This document shows positions 8,444 to 17,833 of a DNA stretch of 64,000 nucleotides, piece after piece. Location: positions 16,929 to 80,928 of the forward strand of contig CAMBNY010000004.1 of NCBI GenBank assembly GCA_945869165.1, written 5' to 3'. The stretch is from Comamonas sp. lk (GTDB lineage: Bacteria > Pseudomonadota > Gammaproteobacteria > Burkholderiales > Burkholderiaceae_C). Position numbers and translations under genes: made by a program. The notes beneath the pieces were generated by a model that saw only the letters and a list, made by a program, of their open reading frames with translations, was not told the origin of the DNA and made no database searches. Position 1 is the stretch's first letter. Each line of letters begins with the position of its first letter.

Positions 8444-9045
8444 ACACCCTGACGCAGGCACCCCAACGCGCTTCACCTTTTGCGCTGGCGCAGCACTGGT
8501 CGACTCAAGATACAGGCCCGGCGGCCGCCGACCTGACCTTGACCGATCGATCGTTGCAGACCGCCCGCTGGGGCTGCAAAGGCCCGGCCGCGCCGCAGTG
8601 GCTTGCCGAACACGGCCTGCCCGTGCCGCCCGCTTACAACCGCTACTGCGAACTAGCGACCAGTGGCCTGGTCGCGCGCTTAGGTGTTACCGAATTCCTG
8701 ATAGAGGCTGACGCCGCAACCCTCGCCTCGCTGCACGACGCAGCCATGCCTGCAGGTCGGGTTCACGGCCTGTACCCGGTCTTGCGCCAGGACGCTGCCT
8801 TGCAGTTGGAAGGCCCCGCCTTGCACACGCTGTTGCGCCAAGTCTGCTCGGTCGATTTACAAGCCCGTGAGAACCCGCCAGATTCCGTGTTCCTCACCAC
8901 CATGGTGGGCGTTGGCGTGACCCTGTTGTGGCGCGGCAATGCGCTGCTGCTGTGGGCCGATGGCACCATGGGCAGTTATTTGTGGGACACATTGGCAGAG
9001 GTGGCGCGCGATTGCGGCAGCCTGCGCCTACGCCCCGCGCCTTGA
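8440..9045 (+). CDS. mgdD: N-methylglutamate dehydrogenase subunit D (sarcosine oxidase gamma-like)
   Basis: A 201-residue soluble protein in the SoxG position, overlapping mgdC by ATGA. SoxG-type proteins are poorly conserved; the visible match is the size, the GCKGPAAPQWL stretch and the C-terminal GTMGSYLWDTLAEVA. The family fold is a small GcvT-like domain with a structural role in the flavoenzyme. The assignment rests mostly on its place at the end of mgdABCD. Confidence 0.82.
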   Translation: MNTLTQAPQRASPFALAQHWSTQDTGPAAADLTLTDRSLQTARWGCKGPAAPQWLAEHGLPVPPAYNRYCELATSGLVARLGVTEFLIEADAATLASLHDAAMPAGRVHGLYPVLRQDAALQLEGPALHTLLRQVCSVDLQARENPPDSVFLTTMVGVGVTLLWRGNALLLWADGTMGSYLWDTLAEVARDCGSLRLRPAP

Positions 9046-9096
9046 ATTTTTTTCCTAAGCACCCCGACCCATTGCCCAAATAAAAGGAGACATACG

Positions 9097-10425
9097 ATGA
9101 ATCGAGACGAGGCGAAGAAATTTTTCAAAGATAACAACGTACGCTATGTGTTGGCGCAGTTTGTAGACATCCATGGCGCGGCCAAAGCCAAAGCAGTTCC
9201 AGTCTCGCACTTTGATGAAGTGCTGGACACCGGCGCGGGTTTTGCCGGCTTCGCGGTTTGGGGCCTGGGCATCCAGCCGCATGGGCCGGATTACATGGCC
9301 CGTGGCGACCTGGGCGCGGTCAGCCTGGTGCCCTGGCAACCGGGTTATGCCCGTATCGTCTGCGACGGCCACGTCCACGGTAAGCCCTGGGAACACGACA
9401 GCCGCGTGGTGCTGAAAAAACAGGTAGCCCTGCTCAAGGAACAAGGCCTGACTTTCTTTACCGGCCTGGAGCCCGAGTTCTCGGTCTTGCGCCGCGACGA
9501 ACAGGGCAACATCGTGCCTTGCGATGCCAGCGACACCCTGCAAAAACCCTGCTACGACTACAAAGCCTTGTCGCGTACCCGCGAGTACATGGATCGCTTG
9601 GTAACCGCCGCTATTGGCTCGGGGCTGGATGTCTACCAGATCGACCATGAGGACGGCAACGGCCAGTTCGAGATCAACTACACCTATGGGGACTGCCTGA
9701 CCTCGGCGGACCAGTTCATCGGCTTCAAGATGGCCGCCGCCGAAATTGCCAATGACATGGGCCTGATCTGCTCCTTCATGCCCAAGCCCTTTAGCAACCG
9801 CCCGGGCAACGGCATGCATATGCACATGTCCATGGGCGACGGCAAGCGCAACCTCTTTGAAGACAAGTCCGACAAGCGCGGGCTGGATTTGTCCACCATG
9901 GCCTACCACTTTTTGGGTGGAGTGCTCAAGCACGCCAAAGCGCTCACCGCGATTTGCTGCCCCACGGTCAACTCCTACAAACGGCTGGTGGTCGGGCGCT
10001 CGCTCACTGGGGCCACCTGGGCACCTGCCTACGTGAGCTACGGCAATAACAACCGTTCCTGCATGGTGCGCATTCCGGGCGGTCGGCTGGAACTGCGCGT
10101 ACCCGACGGCGGCTGCAACCCCTACCTGGCCGCCGCAGCGGTGATTGCAGCGGGCATGGACGGCATGAAAAACCAGATCGACCCCGGTGACCCGGTCAAC
10201 GAAAACCTGTACGAGATGAGCGCTGCCGAGCTGCGCAGCCGTGGCATCGAGACGCTGCCGCAAAACCTCAACGAAGCCATCGACGCATTGGAAGCAGACC
10301 GCGTCATCATGGATGCGCTGGGCCCGGTAGCGCAGACCTTTGTGGACCTCAAACGCATGGAGTGGGTGGAATACATGCGCCACGTGTCCGACTGGGAAAT
10401 CAAAACCTACCTCGAATTTTTCTAA
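9097..10425 (+). CDS. gmaS: Gamma-glutamylmethylamide synthetase (glutamine synthetase family)
   Basis: A 442-residue member of the glutamine synthetase superfamily with a strong AAAAGGAG before ATG 9097. The N-terminal beta-grasp reads [20 protein letters not shown]. Catalytic-domain motifs are [35 protein letters not shown] and [21 protein letters not shown]. GmaS ligates methylamine to glutamate using ATP and is often mislabelled type III glutamine synthetase. The position between mgdABCD and mgsABC strongly favours GmaS. It supplies gamma-glutamylmethylamide to NMG synthase, so methylamine is captured without releasing free formaldehyde. Confidence 0.92.
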   Translation: MNRDEAKKFFKDNNVRYVLAQFVDIHGAAKAKAVPVSHFDEVLDTGAGFAGFAVWGLGIQPHGPDYMARGDLGAVSLVPWQPGYARIVCDGHVHGKPWEHDSRVVLKKQVALLKEQGLTFFTGLEPEFSVLRRDEQGNIVPCDASDTLQKPCYDYKALSRTREYMDRLVTAAIGSGLDVYQIDHEDGNGQFEINYTYGDCLTSADQFIGFKMAAAEIANDMGLICSFMPKPFSNRPGNGMHMHMSMGDGKRNLFEDKSDKRGLDLSTMAYHFLGGVLKHAKALTAICCPTVNSYKRLVVGRSLTGATWAPAYVSYGNNNRSCMVRIPGGRLELRVPDGGCNPYLAAAAVIAAGMDGMKNQIDPGDPVNENLYEMSAAELRSRGIETLPQNLNEAIDALEADRVIMDALGPVAQTFVDLKRMEWVEYMRHVSDWEIKTYLEFF

Positions 10426-10459
10426 TCCCTTTTTTGTAGGGCTTTGCAAAGGACCGACT

Positions 10460-11371
10460 ATGTGCGGAATTATTGGATTACTGATCAAAAAACCTGCGCT
10501 GCGCAGCGAGTTGGGGCGCTGGATGACGCCCATGCTGATTGGCATGACCGAGCGTGGGCCAGACTCGGCCGGGCTGGCCGTGTTCAGCGACCCGCTAAGT
10601 GACGACCATGCCCGCAAGATCAGCGTGTATTCGGGCCTGACTGCTTTGGGTTCGGGCTTTGACTGGCATGCACTGGCCGCGGCACTGGAAAAGCACCAGG
10701 ATAGCGCGGTGACGGTGCAGACCAAGGACAACCACGCGATTGTCACGGTCACCGGCGACGCGGAGCAGGCACAGCGTTTCATCAAAGCCTACGACCCCCT
10801 GCTACACCTGCTCTCGCTGGGCCGCAGCATCGACTTGTACAAAGACGTTGGCATGCCTGCTGCCGTAGCGCAGCGCTATGACTTTGCGCACATGACCGGC
10901 TCCCATGTGGTGGGCCACACCCGCATGGCCACGGAGTCGGCGGTGACCCCAGACCGTGCGCACCCGTTTACCGCTGGGCAGGATTTCTGCATGGTGCACA
11001 ACGGCTCGCTCTCCAACCCCTACCAGATTCGGCGCATGCTGGAGCCACGCGGCATCAAGTTTGATACCGATAACGACACCGAAAGCGCTTGCCGTTTTAT
11101 CGAGTGGCGCATGCGTGAGGGCGACGACCTGAAAACCGCGCTGGAAACCGGTTTTGACGAGCTGGACGGTTTTTACACGCTGCTCATGGGGACGGAGAAC
11201 CAGCTTGCCCTGATCCGCGACCCCTTTGCCTGCAAACCGGCAGTGATTGCTGAAACAGACGACTATGTGGCCATTGCCTCGGAGTTCCGCTCGCTGGCCC
11301 ATTTGCCCGATATCGATCACGCCTATGTGTTCGAGCCCGCACCCCAGGAGATGTATATATGGAAGGCATAA
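10460..11371 (+). CDS. mgsA: N-methylglutamate synthase subunit A (class II amidotransferase)
   Basis: A 303-residue N-terminal-nucleophile amidotransferase. ATG 10460 puts cysteine at position 2 (MCGIIGLL), the catalytic residue after Met removal. Other family motifs are MTERGPDSAGLAVF, GHTRMATESAVTPDRAHPF and MVHNGSLSNPYQIR. The protein resembles the glutaminase domain of glutamate synthase and GlxB. In the methylamine pathway it acts on gamma-glutamylmethylamide, passing methylamine to the synthase centre that makes N-methylglutamate. It overlaps mgsB by 13 bases. Confidence 0.9.
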   Translation: MCGIIGLLIKKPALRSELGRWMTPMLIGMTERGPDSAGLAVFSDPLSDDHARKISVYSGLTALGSGFDWHALAAALEKHQDSAVTVQTKDNHAIVTVTGDAEQAQRFIKAYDPLLHLLSLGRSIDLYKDVGMPAAVAQRYDFAHMTGSHVVGHTRMATESAVTPDRAHPFTAGQDFCMVHNGSLSNPYQIRRMLEPRGIKFDTDNDTESACRFIEWRMREGDDLKTALETGFDELDGFYTLLMGTENQLALIRDPFACKPAVIAETDDYVAIASEFRSLAHLPDIDHAYVFEPAPQEMYIWKA

Positions 11372-12051
11372 ATTTCGATCTACGCCAGCAGACGGTGCGT
11401 GATCTCAATGGTTTTTTGCATAGCGCAGAGGGCAAGGCCAAGCGCGGAACCATTGAGGTGCACCACCCCGACGGGGCGCACAGCATCGCTGCCGGGCTCA
11501 ATGCCCCGGTCAAAGTCGTAGTGCACGGCCACGCCGGTTACTACGCCGCAGGTATGAACATGCATGCCGACATCACCATCGAAGGCAGCGCTGGCACGGG
11601 CGTGGCCGAGAACATGATGAGTGGACGCGTCCACGTCAAGGGCTTTGCCAGCAATAGTGCCGGCGCCTCAGCCCATGGCGGCTTGCTAGTCATCGACGGC
11701 AACGCGGCACTGCGCTGCGGAATTTCCCTCAAAGGCGGCAATATCGTGGTGGGCGGCTCTGTGGGCAGCTTTTCGGCCTTTATGGCACAGGCCGGACGCA
11801 TGGTGGTATGTGGCGATGCGGGCGATGGTTTGGGCGACTCTTTGTACGAGGCGGTTTTGTACGTCAAAGGCAGCATCAAGTCATTGGGCGCGGATGCACA
11901 GTTGGAGCCGATGGGGGCCGAGGATCTGCAAATCGTGACCGATTTGCTTGCGCAGGCAGGCATGGGGCAACACAGCGCGGCAGACTTCAAACGCGTCGCG
12001 AGCAAACGCGAGCTCTACCACTGGAACGCCGACGCCAATCAGGAATACTAG
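11359..12051 (+). CDS. mgsB: N-methylglutamate synthase subunit B (GXGXG domain)
   Basis: A 230-residue protein consisting of the right-handed beta-helix (GXGXG) domain found at the C-terminus of glutamate synthase GltB. Repeated glycine motifs are visible: VHGHAGYYAAGMNMHADITI, EGSAGTGVAENMMSGRVHV, HGGLLVIDGNAALRCGISL and VCGDAGDGLGDSLYEAV. It overlaps the upstream mgsA and is followed after ten bases by mgsC. It has a structural or channelling role in the three-subunit NMG synthase. Confidence 0.9.
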   Translation: MEGINFDLRQQTVRDLNGFLHSAEGKAKRGTIEVHHPDGAHSIAAGLNAPVKVVVHGHAGYYAAGMNMHADITIEGSAGTGVAENMMSGRVHVKGFASNSAGASAHGGLLVIDGNAALRCGISLKGGNIVVGGSVGSFSAFMAQAGRMVVCGDAGDGLGDSLYEAVLYVKGSIKSLGADAQLEPMGAEDLQIVTDLLAQAGMGQHSAADFKRVASKRELYHWNADANQEY

Positions 12052-12061
12052 AAAGAACGCT

Positions 12062-13429
12062 ATGGAAAAACCCATGAATTTTTATAAGTCCGCTTCGCAC
12101 GAAGAATCCTGGGGCTATGACGCCAAGATGTTGCAGTACATCCGCAACGCTGCTGCACATGGCCTGTATGAGATTCGCGGCTTGGGGGCCAAGCGCCAGC
12201 TTCCCCACTTTGACGACTTATTGTTTTTAGCTGCGTCGCTGTCGCGCTATCCCTTGGAGGGCTACCGCGAGCGCTGCACCACCAAGACGGTGCTGGGTAC
12301 GCGGTTTGCAAAAAAGCCCATCGAACTAGACATACCTATCACTATCGCCGGTATGAGTTTTGGCGCTTTGTCTGCCAATGTCAAAGAATCCCTGGGGCGC
12401 GCAGCCACGGAGATGGGTACGTCGACCACCACGGGCGACGGCGGCATGACCAGAGAAGAACGTGATTCTTCTAAAACCTTGGTCTACCAATGCTTGCCTT
12501 CACGCTATGGCTTTAACCCCGATGATGTGCGGCGTGCGGACGCGATCGAGGTCGTGATCGGACAAGGCGCTAAACCCGGTGGCGGCGGCATGTTGCTGGG
12601 CCAAAAAGTCAATCCGCGCGTGGCCAAGATGCGTACGCTGCCGGAGGGGGTGGACCAACGATCTGCCTCGCGCCAACCCGATTGGACCGGCCCTGATGAC
12701 CTGACGATCAAGATCAATGAGCTGCGCGAAATTACCGACTGGGAAAAACCGATTTACGTCAAGGTCGGGGCCACGCGGGTTTTTAACGACGTCAAACTAG
12801 CCGTACATGCGGGTGCTGATGTAGTGGTGGTCGATGGCATGCAGGGCGGTACCGCAGCCACGCAGACATGCTTTATCGAGCACGTTGGCATCCCCACGCT
12901 CGGTGCATTGCGCCAGGCGGTGGATGCACTGGAAGACTTGGACATGATCGGCAAAGTGCAATTGATCATTTCTGGCGGCATACGCACCGGCGCCGATGTG
13001 GCCAAGGCCTTGGCCATGGGCGCCGATGCTGTCGCATTGGGCCAAGGCGTGTTGGTTGCCTTGGGCTGCAACTCGCCAAGTTATATGCAGGATGGCGAGC
13101 ATATGAGTGCGCTGGCCGAGTACGAAGCGCTGGGCACTGCGCCAGGCTATTGCCATCATTGCCATACCGGCAAATGCCCGGTGGGCGTGACGACGCAGGA
13201 TGTCATCCTTGAGCAGCGTCTGCAACCCGATGTCGGGGCTAAACGGCTGCGCAATTACCTGAAGACGCTCAACATGGAGTTGACAACTATTGCGCGCGCC
13301 TGCGGGAAGCAAAACGTGCACCACCTAGAGCGCGAGGATCTGGTGGCTCTAACCGTCGAGGCGGCTGCGATGGCGCGCTTGCCTTTGGCCGGAACCAACT
13401 GGATTCCCGGGCATGACGGTAAGTATTGA
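12062..13429 (+). CDS. mgsC: N-methylglutamate synthase subunit C (FMN, Fe-S glutamate synthase-like)
   Basis: A 455-residue protein matching the FMN-binding synthase domain of glutamate synthase. Visible motifs are MSFGALSANVKESLGRAATE, GQGAKPGGGGMLLGQKV, YVKVGATRVFNDVKLAVHAG and VVVDGMQGGTAA. The iron-sulfur cluster cysteines lie in CHHCHTGKCPVGVTTQD. ATG 12062 (MEKPMNF) is the family-consistent start. This is the last gene of the methylamine operon; about 200 bases without a convincing gene follow before the convergent minus-strand block. Confidence 0.9.
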   Translation: MEKPMNFYKSASHEESWGYDAKMLQYIRNAAAHGLYEIRGLGAKRQLPHFDDLLFLAASLSRYPLEGYRERCTTKTVLGTRFAKKPIELDIPITIAGMSFGALSANVKESLGRAATEMGTSTTTGDGGMTREERDSSKTLVYQCLPSRYGFNPDDVRRADAIEVVIGQGAKPGGGGMLLGQKVNPRVAKMRTLPEGVDQRSASRQPDWTGPDDLTIKINELREITDWEKPIYVKVGATRVFNDVKLAVHAGADVVVVDGMQGGTAATQTCFIEHVGIPTLGALRQAVDALEDLDMIGKVQLIISGGIRTGADVAKALAMGADAVALGQGVLVALGCNSPSYMQDGEHMSALAEYEALGTAPGYCHHCHTGKCPVGVTTQDVILEQRLQPDVGAKRLRNYLKTLNMELTTIARACGKQNVHHLEREDLVALTVEAAAMARLPLAGTNWIPGHDGKY

Positions 13430-13629
13430 TTTAGGTAGGGCTGCGCATCGTTAAGTTGGCGCAGGTCCAAAAGATTCAATGCAGTGCAATCGATTTGCCA
13501 TGGGGCATTGCTCCATGCCATAGTACTGAGAAAAACCCATAAGCATCAGCAATGGTTTGTGGAGCAAATAAACCGGAAGTCGTCTCATAATTTTTCACTC
13601 CATGATTCTGCAAACTAGCCAACGGAGAT

Positions 13630-13764
13630 TTATTTCGCTCTAAGCATCAACAATAGTTCGTAACTCGCCACACCATCTATGGGAATATTTAAAGAGCTTT
13701 GAGCAGCTCTAATAGCATCACTTGTTTGGGAGCCCATCCAAAGTGGAATCACTGTCAATCTCAT
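13630..13764 (-). CDS. Possible 44-aa ORF coupled to the TPR-trypsin gene
   Basis: The stop of the protease gene (TGA) overlaps an ATG at 13764 that opens a 44-codon frame ending at 13630 (MRLTVIPLWMGSQTSDAIRA, ending in LLLMLRAK). ATGA overlaps are typical of coupled genes in this operon, but the ORF is short and resembles nothing I know. It could be the truncated start of a lost gene. The remaining stretch 13430-13629 shows nothing convincing. Confidence 0.3.
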   Translation of the reverse strand: MRLTVIPLWMGSQTSDAIRAAQSSLNIPIDGVASYELLLMLRAK

Positions 13765-15320
13765 TTATAAGTAGCCACCATGACTACTCTGCCCAACATC
13801 ACTTGGTAAAGCTCTTCGGTACTCAACTCGGCTCCATCGGATTCACTGGAGCTGACCTTGGCATTTGCAATCGCAGGTAGGCGGTCAACGTGAATGGCGA
13901 AGTTAACGTCTTCTGGGATGAAACCCTCGTCATTTTGGATTTTTTTGTTGTCCAACTTGCCCACGGTGATTCCAACCACATTACCAAACAAGTCAAACAC
14001 GGGACCTCCGGAATTTCCCTTGTTCACTTTCGCAGTCAGCTGGAAGGTGCCTAAGTCGTCTTTCAAGCCCGTGCGTTTGGAGACCATCCCGTTGGTCAGT
14101 GATGGAGAGCCCTCACCCAGCATGTACCAAAGTGGGTATCCCATAACCACCACATTGCGCCCGACCCTGGGTTTAGAGTAAGCACCACCTGGAATAGCCC
14201 GGTCAGCAGGGAGCGCCTTCTCCAGCTCCAGTACCGCAATGTCATCTGACTGCGAAACAAATACAACCCGCACTTTAATGACTTCACCCAAGCCGGTACG
14301 GATAGCGAATTCTTTGCCGTCCTCAATGACGTGCCGGTTGGTAACCACTTTCCTTCCGCCGTCCACGATAAAGCCGCTGCCTCCGGTAATCATCACACCG
14401 GCAGGAAAGGGGAAGCGTTTGACCGGGGGCGCAAAGTCTTGCTCAGCGACTACGGGCGCTGTGCTCTTGGTTGCGCGGGACTGTTGGGCGACAGCTCTAG
14501 GTTCTGGTGGTTTAGGTTCTGGTGGTTTAGCTTCTGATGGTGTGGCTTCGGGCGGTGTGGCTTGCGGCGCAGAGCGACCATTTACCTCTAGCCATGCCTG
14601 GGTAACGTCGCGTCTAAAAACATCACCTTGTTTTTCATATAGCGCGGCAGCTATGCGCTTGAACTGCAGGCCCACTCTCGAGTTACCCGATTTGAATTCC
14701 AGATCAGCGAGTTGGTCGCGCACGGATGCGGCGCCGGGGTGACGTTCTGCAAAGCGCTCTAGTAGGCGCTTGGCCCCTGCACTGTCACCTGCGAGCGCCA
14801 GATACTTGGAATAGGAAATCGCCACACCATCGGAGTCCGGGCGCTCTTTGAGTAAGCCCTGCATCTGGTCACTGGCCTGATTTGCGTTGCCGGTTCGCAA
14901 GGCGATCGCGGCAAGTACGAAATCAGGCTCGGACGAATCGGGGTTAAGCGCCTTTGCAATTTGGACAAATCCACGTGCTTGCTTAAATTGACCCATCTGA
15001 AGATAGGCTTGAGCCGCACCCATGGCGGCCTCGAAGTTCTCCGGGGCCTGGGACTGCGCATCTTCAAAAAATCCCACCGCTTTAGCCGGGCGGTCGATGC
15101 CTAAATATATCTTGCCGGTCAAAAGGCCGATGAGAGCCGCTTCCTGCCGCGTCTCGGGCTCCAGCGTCTTCAGCACGGCAACCGCATCTTTAAAACGCTC
15201 AGCCTCTACCAAAACGCTGGCCTCGCGCAAAGGCGCGACGTTGTCTTGTGCGACTGCCACACCCGCCCACACTGCGCAAGCGTACAACACACACAAAGCT
15301 CGGATTGGCCAGTATGTCAT
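13761..15320 (-). CDS. Exported TPR-trypsin-like serine protease
   Basis: A 519-residue protein with a Sec signal peptide (residues about 1-25, ending VAVAQ). Residues about 30-245 form TPR-type helical repeats. A Pro/Glu/Ala-rich linker (about 250-300, with PPEPKPPEP) follows, then a chymotrypsin-fold protease of the S1C/HtrA type. The triad is visible as His330 (TNRHVIED), Asp360 (QSDDIAVLEL) and Ser437 (KVNKGNSGGPV). No PDZ domain is evident. It overlaps the upstream small beta protein by four bases and closes an operon with two caspase-fold proteases. A periplasmic protease with a protein-binding TPR platform is the best reading; its substrate is unknown. Confidence 0.85.
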   Translation of the reverse strand: MTYWPIRALCVLYACAVWAGVAVAQDNVAPLREASVLVEAERFKDAVAVLKTLEPETRQEAALIGLLTGKIYLGIDRPAKAVGFFEDAQSQAPENFEAAMGAAQAYLQMGQFKQARGFVQIAKALNPDSSEPDFVLAAIALRTGNANQASDQMQGLLKERPDSDGVAISYSKYLALAGDSAGAKRLLERFAERHPGAASVRDQLADLEFKSGNSRVGLQFKRIAAALYEKQGDVFRRDVTQAWLEVNGRSAPQATPPEATPSEAKPPEPKPPEPRAVAQQSRATKSTAPVVAEQDFAPPVKRFPFPAGVMITGGSGFIVDGGRKVVTNRHVIEDGKEFAIRTGLGEVIKVRVVFVSQSDDIAVLELEKALPADRAIPGGAYSKPRVGRNVVVMGYPLWYMLGEGSPSLTNGMVSKRTGLKDDLGTFQLTAKVNKGNSGGPVFDLFGNVVGITVGKLDNKKIQNDEGFIPEDVNFAIHVDRLPAIANAKVSSSESDGAELSTEELYQVMLGRVVMVATYK

Positions 15321-15775
15321 TCGACTTTGAACACAATTTCTTTTTCAGCGGTACGGCCTTTGCTGTCGCTCACTCGCAGGAGAATCTTGTGGAATCCCAA
15401 TGGGATTTGCAAATTCGAAAGCCTGAGTCCTGTCACCGTTTTGGACGCTTCCTTCAGCAGGCGGTCCGTAATATCGATTTTGAACGCGCCGTAAAAGGCT
15501 TTGAAGCTGGCGAAGTTGAGCTCGGCGCCCCGCTGGGCCTGCATCAATATCTCGAGATTGAATGGATTTTTGACAGGCTGCGCCAGCGCCTCGGCGTCGA
15601 CCACGGATATCACCGGCCCCTGCGGGTTGGCAGACGTTGCATCCACGGCAAGCATGGGGACTTCGGCCTGCGAGGCCAAGGCCTCCTCGGCCGTAACAAG
15701 CTCGGCCGACCACCCTAACTCTGCGCAGGTCAGCAGAGCAGAGCCACAAAAAACCACCAACCACGGCAGACGCAT
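15317..15775 (-). CDS. Small exported beta-rich protein of unknown function
   Basis: A 152-residue protein with a Sec signal (MRLPWLVVFCGSALLTCAE). The C-terminal half (TGLRLSNLQIPLGFHKILLR, then GRTAEKEIVFKVE) reads like one Ig-like or cadherin-like beta sandwich. The middle contains LMQAQRGAELNFASFKAFYGAF. It is translationally coupled to the downstream TPR-trypsin gene (four-base overlap), so the two products may act together in the periplasm. No family recognised. Confidence 0.75.
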   Translation of the reverse strand: MRLPWLVVFCGSALLTCAELGWSAELVTAEEALASQAEVPMLAVDATSANPQGPVISVVDAEALAQPVKNPFNLEILMQAQRGAELNFASFKAFYGAFKIDITDRLLKEASKTVTGLRLSNLQIPLGFHKILLRVSDSKGRTAEKEIVFKVE

Positions 15776-15790
15776 AGCAATTCGACCTCG

Positions 15791-16402
15791 TTACTTCTTC
15801 TTGGCCGCTTCGATTTCTTTCTCAAGCTGCTTCCAGGCTTCGGACGCCTCAACCTTTTTCTCCAAAGCAGAATTTTTCTTCACCTGGCTCGCAACCACTT
15901 TGTTGATCTCTCCGACGGGATAGCGCAGCATGACGAACGCACGGTACTTTCCACCTTCGGCCACAACCTCGTCGCTTTCTCGGACATATCCGGCCACGTT
16001 CACATCCAAAGCCACACTCTCGCCAACTGCTTTGATCTGCGTTTGAAAATCATCGTTGGATTTGTCACTGTCGGTTGCGAAATCACGGATCGTCCCCGAA
16101 ACCCGTACCCCAAGTTGTTGTGCCAATTCTTTGCGGGCCAAATGCATCGCTCTATCGACCGCCATCTGCCGGTTAGTCGATGCTTCGGTGGCCTTTGCGT
16201 ACAACGCATTGGGGTCCAAGGGATTCTTTTTATACCAATCAGGCGTTACCGAGAGCGACTGCTCAACCGTTTTAACTACGGTCTTTTGTTGCTCTTCTTC
16301 TTTCTTCTGCACAAACTCGGGCGTGCCGGGCTTGGGGCTGGAGCAGGCGGCCAGCGCCAGGGCAAGGGCAGCGCTCGCAATTCGGGTTCGGTTCAACGTC
16401 AT
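15791..16402 (-). CDS. LPP20-like lipoprotein
   Basis: A 203-residue protein with a lipoprotein signal (LALALAACSS, lipobox LAAC, Cys20). The body contains AVDRAMHLARKELAQQLGVRV and later AFVMLRYPVGEINKV, matching the LPP20/FlgT-N-type fold seen in envelope lipoproteins. The C-terminal part is a Lys/Glu-rich helix likely to form a coiled coil (LEKKVEASEAWKQLEKEIEA). It follows the CsgG/TPR lipoprotein by 23 bases. An envelope-bound scaffold is likely; the exact role is unknown. Confidence 0.8.
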   Translation of the reverse strand: MTLNRTRIASAALALALAACSSPKPGTPEFVQKKEEEQQKTVVKTVEQSLSVTPDWYKKNPLDPNALYAKATEASTNRQMAVDRAMHLARKELAQQLGVRVSGTIRDFATDSDKSNDDFQTQIKAVGESVALDVNVAGYVRESDEVVAEGGKYRAFVMLRYPVGEINKVVASQVKKNSALEKKVEASEAWKQLEKEIEAAKKK

Positions 16403-16425
16403 GGCAATCTCCTGTGTAAATGCGG

Positions 16426-17826
16426 TTAGGTTGGCTTCAGTGTAGCAATTCGTTCTTCAAGCGCTTGCAGATCTTCGGTTGGCAACTGGCCTTGCAGGCC
16501 CATGGCTTTGAGGGTTCGCAGGGCGTTCGCGGCGGCACCGGCATCATTTGCGGCCAGGCTGAGAACCGCAGATTGGCGCAAGGCCTGGGCGGCCAGTGCA
16601 TCATCGCCAGCGCCCACATAGGCCACGCCGATCTGCATGTGCACAAACGGCCTACCAGGCTCCAGCTGCAGCGATCTACCCAGCGCCGCCACCGCGCGCT
16701 CGTAGCTTCCAAGCTGGTTATACGCCACGCCCATGGCCGTAAAGTAGTTGGCAGATGGTTGTGGCGCAGCCGCTGCGGCCTGCACAAAAGCGCGCGCCGC
16801 TTCGGCCGGGCGGTCCAGTTGTAAATAGGCCCGGCCTTGCAAAAAATGCAACTCAGGATTCTGGGGCGCGATAGCTAGGGCTTTGGTGCCCATGGCGAGT
16901 GCGGAGTCTGGCTCGCCTAGGCGCAGTCTTGCGCTGGCGATTTCCTGCATGGCGCGGCTGCTGCGCGGCGCTTTTTGCAGCAGAAAGTCGGCAATCACGA
17001 TGCGGTCCTGCGGCCCTGTCCAAGTAGGCCCGTCCAAGGCTTCCAGCAGCTCACCCTCCAGTTGCGGCAAGGGGTGTTGTTCCACGCTGCTAATAAAGGT
17101 GTGCACCGAAAGCGCAGCACCGCCGCTTGTCGGCACGGTAGCCGCAGCCGTGGTGACCAGCTCGCTATCCGGGGCGTATTTCAAATTCGGAATCGCCGCA
17201 ACCAGTCGGCGCGCAACGTCGTGCGTAGTGCGGGTGAGCTGCTCTTCGCGCACATTCGCGCCCGCAGCCACCGCGCCGCCAATCGCGCTGATCACATCCA
17301 TGGGCATGCCGCCGCCGCGCACCACCGCCGTGTGCTTGCCGCGCCAGATGACCTGTCCGGTACTGACTCGTGTCATGCGCAGGCTTGCCCCCAATCGAAC
17401 GTCGGAGTACACGCCCCAAAAACGGCTGCTGCGCTCAGTCAACTCGCCGGTCAGTAGCGTGTCACAGCCGCCACCCTTTGACACAGCTTGCAGGTTCTGC
17501 GCCTCGTCGCGCGACTTATCGATCAGCGCATCGATTTTTTGAAGCGGGACCAATGCGATGCCGCTGGGGGCTAGGTGGGCATGGATGGCTTTGCGCACAT
17601 CCTCGGCTGGCCCGAATTCGGGGTTGGCGAGGGACAAGGGCATCACGGCCAGACACAGGGGCGGCTTGGCGTTGAAGTCAGCAGAGGTTTCAAAGGCGAC
17701 CACGTCGCCAATCCCGTCACCGCTGCCTGGCTTATCCACATCCCCGGCCACGTACCGGGTGGCACAACCCGATAGCAGCGCTAGGGCCAGTAAAGGCGGC
17801 AGGCGAGCAGTTAGGGTGCTTTTCAA
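16426..17826 (-). CDS. CsgG/DUF799-like lipoprotein with C-terminal TPRs
   Basis: A 466-residue protein with a lipoprotein signal (LLALALLSGCATR, lipobox LSGC). Residues about 50-215 resemble the CsgG/TolB-N/GNA1162 alpha-beta fold (CLAVMPLSLANPEF, then CDTLLTGELTERSSRFWGVY, then LGASLRMTRVSTGQVIWRG). Residues about 280-460 are TPR repeats (PELHFLQGRAYLQLDRPAEA; NYFTAMGVAYNQLGSYERAV). It is probably outer-membrane anchored and faces the periplasm. It lies seven bases downstream of the DUF4384 gene. CsgG itself forms a secretion pore, but pore formation cannot be claimed here. Confidence 0.78.
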   Translation of the reverse strand: MKSTLTARLPPLLALALLSGCATRYVAGDVDKPGSGDGIGDVVAFETSADFNAKPPLCLAVMPLSLANPEFGPAEDVRKAIHAHLAPSGIALVPLQKIDALIDKSRDEAQNLQAVSKGGGCDTLLTGELTERSSRFWGVYSDVRLGASLRMTRVSTGQVIWRGKHTAVVRGGGMPMDVISAIGGAVAAGANVREEQLTRTTHDVARRLVAAIPNLKYAPDSELVTTAAATVPTSGGAALSVHTFISSVEQHPLPQLEGELLEALDGPTWTGPQDRIVIADFLLQKAPRSSRAMQEIASARLRLGEPDSALAMGTKALAIAPQNPELHFLQGRAYLQLDRPAEAARAFVQAAAAAPQPSANYFTAMGVAYNQLGSYERAVAALGRSLQLEPGRPFVHMQIGVAYVGAGDDALAAQALRQSAVLSLAANDAGAAANALRTLKAMGLQGQLPTEDLQALEERIATLKPT

Positions 17827-17833
17827 GAGGAAT

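Noticed and set aside
9055-10785. Minus-strand open frame of 576 codons across gmaS and mgsA
   Set aside because: It is the antisense of two clearly recognised genes in high-GC DNA; no motif in its translation.
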